Notes under the pieces: generated by a model
Seen by the model: the letters and a program-made list of their open reading frames with translations, nothing else
What the model was told of the DNA's origin: nothing
Database searches by the model: none
Position numbers and translations under genes: made by a program
Part shown: piece by piece, positions 34,294 through 42,786 of the stretch
Layout of the letters: every line of letters starts with the position of its first letter
Position numbering within the stretch: the first letter of the stretch is position 1
Source of the DNA: Ceratopteris richardii
Lineage: Eukaryota > Streptophyta > Polypodiopsida > Polypodiales > Pteridaceae
DNA length: 64,000 nt
Direction of reading: 5' to 3'
Assembly (NCBI GenBank): GCA_020310875.1
Contig: CM035439.1
Coordinates: 142,236,139-142,300,138, forward strand

Positions 34294-34311
34294 TGGCGTC
34301 GTTGCCGGGGA
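34294..34311 (+). promoter_or_regulatory. Primer-binding site, tRNA-Asp type (element B)
   Basis: TGGCGTCGTTGCCGGGGA, eight bases after the LTR, with one mismatch from the perfect site of element D. Athila-like plant elements are known to use this tRNA-Asp site. Confidence 0.85.
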
Positions 34312-35736
34312 GAGTGCTTCGAGGACGAGCGTTGTGATGGTAAGATCGTAGATTTGCGACGTTGGAAGGTAAAAAAACTGTCATTTCAGTTCATTTTCTG
34401 TTTTTTCCTCTTCATCTTCATCATCATCATCATCTCCACCTTCTTCCATCTTCTTCTTCATAGAAATTTCTTGTTTTTTAGTGCATTTTCACCATTTTCA
34501 TACCATTTTTCATGCATTATTGTGTGGGAAGGAGTTAGGAGGTGCAAGGGAGAGGAAGCGCTGTGTTTTTTTCATGATTTTCTGCTCATACGGAGCTCGC
34601 CATAGCCGGCGCTCATAAATTTGAATTTCCCGCCAAAAAACGCGATTCTGTGATGAAAATCGCGATTCTCACCAATCACGATTTTCAGCAAAAAAACACG
34701 ATTTTGTGAAAAACACGACTTTCTGCTCAAAATCGCGATTCTCACAAATCACGATTTTCAGCGAAAAATACGATTTTGAGAAAAACACGATTCTCTATGA
34801 CAAAATCGCGATTTTCATGCCAAAAACACGATTTTGTGAAAAAGGCGATTCTGTGAAAACACGAATTTTTGCTCAAAATCGCGATTTTCAAAAACACGAT
34901 TTTGTGCTCAACATCGCGATTTTCATGTCAAAAACACGATTCTGAGAAAACACGATTTTCAGTCAAAAACACGATTTTGTGATCAGAATCGCGATTTTCA
35001 GAAACACGATTTTGTGATCAAAATCGCGATTTTCAGAAACACGATTTTGTGATCAAAATCGCGATTTTCAGAAACACGATTTTGTGATCAAAATCGCGAT
35101 TTTCAGAAACACGATTTTGTGATCAACATCGCGATTTTCAGAAACACGATTTTGTGATCAAAATCGCGATTTTCAGAAACACGATTTTGTGATCAAAATC
35201 GCGATTTTCAGAAACACGATTTTGTGATCAACATCGCGATTTTCAGAAACACGATTTTGTGATCAACATCGCGATTTTCAGAAACACGATTTTGTGATCA
35301 ACATCGCGATTTTCAGAAACACGATTTTGTGATCAAAATCGCGATTTTCAGAAACACAATTTTGTGATCAACATCGCGATTTTCAAATCACGATTTTGTG
35401 CTCAACATCGCGATTTTTTTGACTTCACAGCATCGCGATTTTCAGAAAGTTCACAAAATCGCGATTTTCTCCAAAGGTCCTGTTTGCCTGTTTTGACCCC
35501 CAGGAGCCTGATTTGACATAACTTTCTCATCCAAAGTCCATTTTTTGAGCTCTATAGCTTGTTGGAAAGCTCGTTTCAAATCCTACACGATCTCAACTGT
35601 TTTTTTCAAGAATAATGCATTGATTTTGAGATAGGATAATTTGAAGTTGACCCTCAGGTGGGACTAGGGAACCAAGGGGGCTCTAAAGAATTTTGAACCA
35701 TACCAAAGGGAAAATTTGGACTCTTGACTAAAGCTT
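34312..35736 (+). other. Element B leader
   Basis: 1.4 kb of non-coding DNA between primer site and gag. It contains a T-rich stretch (34380-34500), the CG-palindrome array (34627-35470) and about 260 bp of AT-rich sequence before the gag ATG at 35737. Packaging and dimerisation signals of LTR elements normally lie in this interval. Confidence 0.8.
34627..35470. repeat. 35-bp tandem array with AAAATCGCGATTTT palindrome
   Basis: About eleven clean 35-bp units run from about 34990 to 35380, with degenerate relatives on both sides. Each unit has an AAAATCGCGATTTT perfect palindrome and a second inverted repeat, CGATTTTG-TGAT-CAAAATCG. RNA of the array could fold into serial hairpins. Variants change AAAATCGCG to AACATCGCG in several units. 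Confidence 0.92.
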
Positions 35737-38700
35737 ATGAACCTGAGATCTGGTAGACACTTAGGCAAGGATAAACAAAGCATTAGATCTTCTGAGGCTA
35801 GTGTCAACCATACATCCAAGTCTTGGACACAACAACTAAGTGGTGATCTTTTACTAAGTTCAGACACAAGTGATTCAGAAATGTCTTTTAGCATGGGAAA
35901 ACCTGCAGGAGGCTCAGGGACTGCCCATCTACAAACACCGGAAGGTCCCTATAAGACACAGTTGGAATATATTCGGACCAACCATTTAGGTGCTCGCATC
36001 TATGAGGATGGTCTGAGGCAATCAGTGGTCCAACTCAAAAATCCAGATCAATCCTTTGGACTTGAACACCCGGTGGTCAAGTTCGAAGAGGGTTCATACA
36101 TTGATAAGGAAGGAACCATGTATGTGGTCACCAACCTACCAGATAGGACTGATGAGTTTGGAAATGTCATTCCTGAGAATGAAATAGGAGACCTAGAACA
36201 AGGAAACGTAGGACAAGGACCCCAGACTCCTAGAGGTAAGTCAGTTTTGACCCGAGTGATCACTCCGGACTGGATCCCTCAAGACAACAAAAGCATAGAA
36301 CTATTTTTGAATAGAGAAACAGAGGAAGCCTTTTGGAGGTTAAAGCCAGATCAACCTAGCCAATTGGGCATAGTCATCATCTACGAGTTCAAGGATCCAG
36401 AGATACCAGGAAAGGTTGTCTACCTGGATAACACATCAGAGAAAATTTTCTTGGTAACAGAACATGATAGACATGCATATACTTGGAAGAATGAATTGAT
36501 TTTCCCCCCACCAAGATCCAATGTTTCCCATGGCCTCCAAGGAGTAGGATCATCCCACGCTCATGAAGCCCAGAGAGGAAGAACTAGAGAGAGACCTGAG
36601 GTAAGTTTTGTACACACCGTGGGCAGGAATAGAGCAGGATTTGAAAATGAAAGACCTGAAAGAGAGAGACATCAAGCACATAGGCAACAAGGAGATGAAC
36701 AGGATTTTCCATTGCCTAGACCCCGAGAGTACCCAAGAACCCTTAGACCCATTCAAGTGATCAAGGCAATGAAGAACTATTTCGATGGGACAGGGGATCC
36801 TTATGATCATGTGGCCGAGTACAAACAAGTGCTGAGAGCCGAACAAATTGAGGACTGGTTCACCCAGTACGAGGCATTTGGTTTGACCCTTAAGGGCACC
36901 GCCTTAGCTTGGTTTCAACCATTGAGTAGAAGCAGCTATCACGATATAGGTCAACTGCTAGACGAATTCATTGTAGAATTTTCCAAGAGTGGTATCACGC
37001 ATAACACATCATCCTTGATCCACAGCTTCAAGCAGACTCCCCAAGAAACAGTGCGACTAGCAGGTAGAAGATTCAGACAGTATCTAGAAAGATGCCCTGC
37101 TCTAGAGTTACCCACTCCGGCCAAACAAGTGGCTTTGTTCTTAGATGGCTTACTGAGCACCAAGTTAAGATCATATGTGTACTTGAAAGATCCTAGATCC
37201 ATAGAAGAGTGTGTGCGGACGTGCATAGACATAGAAGATAACTTGGGTGAGGAGTTAGGATTGTCCAAACTCTACAAAGATTCGGATAGTTCTACTAGTC
37301 ATACTTCAAAGATCTCCACAGAAATAGAAGAGATAGCTGAGCAAGTTGCCAAGAAGCTGGGAGTCCAAAATAAACAAACACAGAGAGTCACTCCTTTGAA
37401 TCGGTGCTATACTTGCGGAGGTGACCACATGGCTAACGTATGCCCAACGCAAAACCAAAATATTAGAGAAAGGAATGCTCCCTATTGTACTATTGAAAGG
37501 AAGTACACAAACCATACGGCTCAAGAATGTCCCTACAATAGGCAGGCTGTTAGACAGAATTATCAGCAACCTTATCCACAAGGTAGGTATCAGAACCAAT
37601 ACCAACAGCCATATTATAGACCACAACAGCAATATCAGGTACCATATAGGCCACAACCTGTCTTGGGAAACCAACCACCAGCTCCAGCCAACGTGATTCC
37701 AGTCAAGTATGCTGTGGGAGAGGAAAATCCAAATAGAGCTTTGGTGCCACTAACCCCATTGATACCAGATAATGACTCTCATGCTCATAGTTCAGACTAC
37801 TCCCATAAAGGTAGTCCACATGCTTATTACACAGAGTCACCTGAACATAGTGAGATTTACTCGTATCAATATGAGGCACCGCCTATGGAGCAAAATTGGG
37901 AGCCAGAATACTCCAATGTCATGTACACAAATCCTAACCCTAGGCCCCAGTTGAGACAAATGAGACCACAAGCCCCTAGAGGATCTTGTTTCAGATGTCA
38001 TGGTGACCATTTCATTCGTGACTGTCCCCACCCACCATCTCCGAGTCAAGGACAGGCTATCACAATACAGGCTTTTTGTCCTGATTGTGGTAAAGACCAT
38101 CTCCCCAGAGATTGTCCAAGAAACCCCTCTAGTGCACCCAAGATTACACCCATTAATGTGGTAGGCTTAGTGGCAGATCCAAGTTCAAGTAGTAGCAATG
38201 TGGCTCCTATACAAGCTGTCACTAGAGCACAAGCCTTAAAACAGGATAAACCAGTAGAACAATCAGAGTCGAGTGAATCGGGAGAGCCTAGTAAGAGGAA
38301 AACAAGAACATGGAAGGATACCAGAGAAAAGGCCAATCGTAAGTGGAATAAAAAGTTATCGGAACTAGAAGAAAGCTTGAAAGACGCAAAAACAAAAATA
38401 GAAGACATTGCATCTCATAACCCCTCGCATGCCGAAACTCCATCCAGTCCACCTCATCCCACCCCACCACCCATTGTGAATAGACCACAACCAGGGTCTG
38501 TTCTTGCAGATCCAACCCCAGAAGGTTTGGACATGATGTTCAAGGCCTACCAGGCTCGACTTCAAGAAGGGCCTACAGCTGCAAACCTAGACAAGAGTTA
38601 CCCTAGAGCAGATTTAGAGATTGAACGGATGAAAATGTGCATGAAAATGGTAGAACAAGCTCAAGCCATACTTGAGACTAGTCAAAAGTTCAATCAGACA

Positions 38701-40116
38701 AACTCTATCAAATCAGATTTGCATTTCCAGGGCTTACTAGAAAGATTAGAGCAGTTGGTAAACAAACCACAAGTTTCTTTACCTCCTCAGGCTCAACCAG
38801 TTATTGAAAGAGGAAGCTCACCACCAATGGGAGCTTATGTTCCTAATTCCACGGATCCAGGAATACCTCCCTCAATTCAACAGTACTCACAAGAATTCTT
38901 GCGGGAAATACAAGAAGAGAAATGGGCCAAGGAGAAGGGTAATTCCCCTCCTATTCCTGAGATTGATGATCTTCATGATCAATTTCCCCAAGACATCCCA
39001 TCCATTTACGAAGATGAAGCAGAACAACAAGAGGATGAAAGGTTAGATTTTGAATCTAATACCTTAGAAGAACTGCCTCAATTTCCAGGCCCATGGGAAT
39101 CTGAATCTCTCCAGATTAGAGCTCCCACAATACTGGTAAGAAATGAAGACTCAGTGGTTCCAAGGAACACTGATGTCGTGAAGAACACTAAGGTTCAGTG
39201 TCATCTCACTGTAGAAGAGCTGCTCAAAGCAAAACCTGAGTTATGGAATCATGTGAAGGATCAGGTCCCAGAACTTGATTCCAACATGCCAAAAGCAGGC
39301 TCCAAGCAAAGGGTACCAGAGATACCTCTAGACAAAATAGGGGACATGTGTGAGGGTGAAGAAGGTAATACTTATCTTCCCATCACCTACCAAGGTTACA
39401 CAACCAAAGCAATCATAGATTCAGGTGCTGGTGTTGCTATTGCGACCACCTCCTTGTGGAAGCAATGGGGCAAGCCCACATTAAGACCAACTAGAATGAA
39501 ACTTCAAATGGCTGAGGGTCATTTTGAAAGACCTCTAGGGTTGCTAGAAGGGATCACTCTAACCACTTGTGGTGTAGAGTTTGAGCACACATTTGCTATA
39601 TGTGACTTTGAGAAAAATAATGTCTATGAGATGATCCTAGGAAGACCCTTCCTACGACAATTGCAAATAGTACAGGATTGGGGAACTAACTCCTTGTACT
39701 TACAGCACTTAGGGGTCACCACCAAGGTCAATTTGAAGGATTACACCTTCAGAGATGTACCACCCCTACAGTGGAATCCTATCCACAAAGTGAAAGAAGA
39801 TTCCATCTCTGTGCATTCTGAAAGTTCACCTGATCCATCATGGCTGCATGAAGATACTCATTTGTGGATGTGCAAAGTCGCAAAGGAAGAGGAAAAACGT
39901 TTAAAGGCAAGGGAAGAAGGAACTTCACTAGGAGATAGACCAGTTAGAGACCCAGCCTACACACCGATGATCTTTCCAGATGAGGAGTTTGAGCCTCATG
40001 GCTGGCCAGAAATCTTAGCCACCATGGACATTGCTGTCAATGAGGAACAGTGGACACCTCATTGTGATGAGGAGGGTTATGATATCTCAGTGTTCATGTG
40101 TCAACCCTTGCTATAA
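35737..40116 (+). CDS. gag: Element B gag-protease polyprotein
   Basis: A 1459-residue frame starts at MNLRSG, an N-terminus shared with elements C and D. The capsid core lies at about residues 333-500 (FDGTGDPYDHVAEYK, then AWFQPL). Knuckles with CX2CX3HX4C spacing start at residues 558, 751 and 781, and a fourth near 585 lacks one Cys. A proline-rich linker follows. The retropepsin has DSGAG at 1228-1232 and MILGRPFLRQ near 1299. The product would form particles and mature the polyprotein. The terminal TAA (40114-40116) replaces a GAA codon conserved in copy 1, and the frame stays open beyond it. It is therefore probably a nonsense mutation in an original gag-pro-pol fusion. Confidence 0.92.
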   Translation: MNLRSGRHLGKDKQSIRSSEASVNHTSKSWTQQLSGDLLLSSDTSDSEMSFSMGKPAGGSGTAHLQTPEGPYKTQLEYIRTNHLGARIYEDGLRQSVVQLKNPDQSFGLEHPVVKFEEGSYIDKEGTMYVVTNLPDRTDEFGNVIPENEIGDLEQGNVGQGPQTPRGKSVLTRVITPDWIPQDNKSIELFLNRETEEAFWRLKPDQPSQLGIVIIYEFKDPEIPGKVVYLDNTSEKIFLVTEHDRHAYTWKNELIFPPPRSNVSHGLQGVGSSHAHEAQRGRTRERPEVSFVHTVGRNRAGFENERPERERHQAHRQQGDEQDFPLPRPREYPRTLRPIQVIKAMKNYFDGTGDPYDHVAEYKQVLRAEQIEDWFTQYEAFGLTLKGTALAWFQPLSRSSYHDIGQLLDEFIVEFSKSGITHNTSSLIHSFKQTPQETVRLAGRRFRQYLERCPALELPTPAKQVALFLDGLLSTKLRSYVYLKDPRSIEECVRTCIDIEDNLGEELGLSKLYKDSDSSTSHTSKISTEIEEIAEQVAKKLGVQNKQTQRVTPLNRCYTCGGDHMANVCPTQNQNIRERNAPYCTIERKYTNHTAQECPYNRQAVRQNYQQPYPQGRYQNQYQQPYYRPQQQYQVPYRPQPVLGNQPPAPANVIPVKYAVGEENPNRALVPLTPLIPDNDSHAHSSDYSHKGSPHAYYTESPEHSEIYSYQYEAPPMEQNWEPEYSNVMYTNPNPRPQLRQMRPQAPRGSCFRCHGDHFIRDCPHPPSPSQGQAITIQAFCPDCGKDHLPRDCPRNPSSAPKITPINVVGLVADPSSSSSNVAPIQAVTRAQALKQDKPVEQSESSESGEPSKRKTRTWKDTREKANRKWNKKLSELEESLKDAKTKIEDIASHNPSHAETPSSPPHPTPPPIVNRPQPGSVLADPTPEGLDMMFKAYQARLQEGPTAANLDKSYPRADLEIERMKMCMKMVEQAQAILETSQKFNQTNSIKSDLHFQGLLERLEQLVNKPQVSLPPQAQPVIERGSSPPMGAYVPNSTDPGIPPSIQQYSQEFLREIQEEKWAKEKGNSPPIPEIDDLHDQFPQDIPSIYEDEAEQQEDERLDFESNTLEELPQFPGPWESESLQIRAPTILVRNEDSVVPRNTDVVKNTKVQCHLTVEELLKAKPELWNHVKDQVPELDSNMPKAGSKQRVPEIPLDKIGDMCEGEEGNTYLPITYQGYTTKAIIDSGAGVAIATTSLWKQWGKPTLRPTRMKLQMAEGHFERPLGLLEGITLTTCGVEFEHTFAICDFEKNNVYEMILGRPFLRQLQIVQDWGTNSLYLQHLGVTTKVNLKDYTFRDVPPLQWNPIHKVKEDSISVHSESSPDPSWLHEDTHLWMCKVAKEEEKRLKAREEGTSLGDRPVRDPAYTPMIFPDEEFEPHGWPEILATMDIAVNEEQWTPHCDEEGYDISVFMCQPLL

Positions 40117-42786
40117 GAATGTGACCCTAGTGATGTCATAGAAGAAGAAGAGAATGACGATGATCTGGAGTCTATTGTGATGGATAGTTGCTTTAACTCA
40201 GAGCAGCACTATCTAGAAGATATAGGAGTGTTTACCCAGAAAGAAGAAGAACCTCTCACAAGTATTAAAACAGTCAACTCAAAAGATGGAAGTGAGAGTA
40301 GTCAAAAGAAAAAGAAAAGAAAAGCAGTGAAACAAGAAAAGGAGGAATCATTGTTCGAAGTACCAGAAAACTTCAAGAAATATGAAGTTGACGACCGCAA
40401 AATTTTGGTACGAATGCCTAAGAGAGAGGCCATCATAGGAGAATCATATGATAATAAAGAAAAGACCAAGAAGATTGTAGTGACCATTGAAGAGAACGAA
40501 GAGAGATGCACATATATAGGAGATGACCTAAGTGCAAGAGAAGAAATGGAGCTTGTAGCTCTATTAAGGGAATATAGGGATGTGTTTGCGTGGCACTATA
40601 GAGACTTGAAAGGGGTAGATCCAAGAATTTGCTCTCATACTATCCCCATGACTGCTGATGCCAAGCCCACCAAACAGAAGCCCTACACATATAATGATAC
40701 CTATGCAGCCAAAATAAAAGAAGAAATTGATAGGTTGATTGAAGCTGGATTCATCTATGAGATTGAGCATACTGAATGGGTGTCCCCCATTGTTGTGGTA
40801 CCCAAGAAGAACGGGAAGTTGCGAGTGTGTATTAACCTTAAAAAAGTTAATGCCGCTACGATTAGAGATAGTTATCCACTTCCAATCACAGAACACCTAT
40901 TGGAGTGTGTTGCAGGCAAGGAAGTTTATAGCTTCCTTGATGGATTTTCAGGTTACAATCAAGTAGCCATTGCCCCAGAAGATCAACACAAAACAGCTTT
41001 TGCTACAGAGTGGGGAATCTTTGCATTTCGGGTAATGCCATTTGGGCTCACCAATGCACCTGCAACATTCCAAAGGCTCATGTGTCATGTCTTCAAAGAG
41101 TTCTTGCGAAAGAGCTTAGAAGTGTATGTGGATGATTTATGTGCTCATTCCCAAGAAAGAAGGGTTCACATCCCTGAGCTCAGACAAATCTTCAACAAGT
41201 GTAGAGAATATCGAGTGTGTCTAAACCCAGAAAAGTGTGTGTTTATGGTGCGTCAAGGTAAAATCTTAGGTCATATTGTTTCTAAGAATGGAATCTCAAC
41301 AGATGAAAAGGTACGAGCCATAGCGGAGCTACCAAGGCTAAGGAATATTAAAGAGGTACAAGCCTTTATGGGCCATTGTGGATACTACCGTAGGTTTATC
41401 CACATGTACGCGATCATAGCTAGACCCCTTTATGCCTTGTTGTCTAATTTTGAGTGGAACGACGAATGCGAGAATTCTTTCAACGAACTGAAGAAACGTT
41501 TGTGCACAGCACCAATATTGACCACTCCTGATTGGAATAAGCCATTCCATGTCCATGTGGATGCATCCAATCATGCCATAGGATGTGTGCTGGCACAACC
41601 CACAGGTGAAGGGAATTTAGATTTGCCCATAGCATATGCTAGTAGACAACTAAACCCAGCCGAAAGAAATTATACCACAACCGAGCGAGAAGGGTTAGGC
41701 ATGGTATATGCTGTAAAGAAGTTTAGACACTATTTATTGGCCAACAAGTTCAAGTTTTTCACTGATCATCAAGCCTTGTTATATTTGGTCAATAAACCTT
41801 GCAATACTGGACGCTTAGTAAGATGGTTCCTCTTACTAATGGAGTATGACTTTGAAGTTGTTGTCAGGAAAGGTAGAACCCACCTTCGGGCAGATCACCT
41901 TTCTCGCATTACTTCAGGAGAGTCACCACAAGGAGTGTCTGATGAACTACCTGATGCTTATCTGTTCAATTTGGAAGTTGTTCCTAAATGGGCAAATAAG
42001 TTGGTACCAGTCCTAACCTTCGGCCCTGCAAATAAGAATGTGAAAACATCACAAGAAGAAATTGTAAAATCACAAAAATATCACATATTGGCAGGAAGCA
42101 TGTACAAACAAGATACTGAGGGTGTATTAGCTTGTTGTGTCGAGGATGATGAACATAGTAGTTGGTTGCAGCAAGCTCATGAGGGATTGCTAGGAAATCA
42201 CTATTCTAAACAACGAACATTGCAGAATTTGAAACGTTTAGGAGTGTATTGGCCTAGCATGGACAAAGAAATACATGAGTGGATCAAGAATTGTCCAATG
42301 TGCAGAGAGAGACCACCAGTGGAGCATGCGACCCTTTATCAAGTATCATTAATTCCAGATTGGAGTGCTCCATTGGTAGAGTTTATGAGATCGGGAAGAT
42401 TACCCAAAGAGGCCAGTCTAGCAAGAAGACGAAATATGGAGCAAGAGGCTCAAGGCTATGCCTTAGTAGGAGAGAACCTATACCGAAGAGGTAAAGATGG
42501 TTACTTAAGACTGTGCGTTCATGAATCAAACTATTTAAGGGTCTTAGAGACTGCACACAGTGGTGTTGCAGGTGGACATTTTGGTCCTGACCGAGTGATT
42601 AAGACCATTCTATTCTCAGGACTTTGGTGGCCCACTCTTCATATGGATGCACATACCTATGTGAAGAAATGTGACACATGCCAACGTGCACAATATCCAG
42701 TTAGAAAAGACGAGATGCCTTTGAGGCCAATGATGGGAGGGCGTGCATTTTACCAAGTGGGGCATAGACTTCATAGGTCCTATTAA
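40117..42786 (+). CDS. pol: Element B RT, RNase H and tandem H2C2 modules
   Basis: The same frame as gag-protease continues after the TAA; the first downstream ATG is at 40177 (869 residues, numbered from there). RT carries FLDGFSGYNQVAIAPED and YVDD at 317-320. RNase H starts near D462 (HVHVDASNHAIGC) and ends at RADHLSRI near 576. Two zinc modules follow, H668-H675-C706-C709 and H794-H801-C832-C835, each H-X6-H-X30-C-X2-C. The frame ends prematurely because an extra T near 42752 shifts the start of the integrase core (the expected FTKWGIDF). RT and RNase H residues look intact. Confidence 0.92.
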   Translation, partial: ECDPSDVIEEEENDDDLESIVMDSCFNSEQHYLEDIGVFTQKEEEPLTSIKTVNSKDGSESSQKKKKRKAVKQEKEESLFEVPENFKKYEVDDRKILVRMPKREAIIGESYDNKEKTKKIVVTIEENEERCTYIGDDLSAREEMELVALLREYRDVFAWHYRDLKGVDPRICSHTIPMTADAKPTKQKPYTYNDTYAAKIKEEIDRLIEAGFIYEIEHTEWVSPIVVVPKKNGKLRVCINLKKVNAATIRDSYPLPITEHLLECVAGKEVYSFLDGFSGYNQVAIAPEDQHKTAFATEWGIFAFRVMPFGLTNAPATFQRLMCHVFKEFLRKSLEVYVDDLCAHSQERRVHIPELRQIFNKCREYRVCLNPEKCVFMVRQGKILGHIVSKNGISTDEKVRAIAELPRLRNIKEVQAFMGHCGYYRRFIHMYAIIARPLYALLSNFEWNDECENSFNELKKRLCTAPILTTPDWNKPFHVHVDASNHAIGCVLAQPTGEGNLDLPIAYASRQLNPAERNYTTTEREGLGMVYAVKKFRHYLLANKFKFFTDHQALLYLVNKPCNTGRLVRWFLLLMEYDFEVVVRKGRTHLRADHLSRITSGESPQGVSDELPDAYLFNLEVVPKWANKLVPVLTFGPANKNVKTSQEEIVKSQKYHILAGSMYKQDTEGVLACCVEDDEHSSWLQQAHEGLLGNHYSKQRTLQNLKRLGVYWPSMDKEIHEWIKNCPMCRERPPVEHATLYQVSLIPDWSAPLVEFMRSGRLPKEASLARRRNMEQEAQGYALVGENLYRRGKDGYLRLCVHESNYLRVLETAHSGVAGGHFGPDRVIKTILFSGLWWPTLHMDAHTYVKKCDTCQRAQYPVRKDEMPLRPMMGGRAFYQVGHRLHRSY

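Noticed and set aside
34990-35390. CRISPR-like regular repeats
   Set aside because: The 35-bp units are contiguous with no unique spacers and lie in a plant retrotransposon leader. This is a tandem repeat, not a CRISPR array.
40114-40176. Programmed stop-codon readthrough between gag-protease and pol in element B
   Set aside because: Copy 1 has a sense GAA codon at the same place, so a point mutation explains the stop better.
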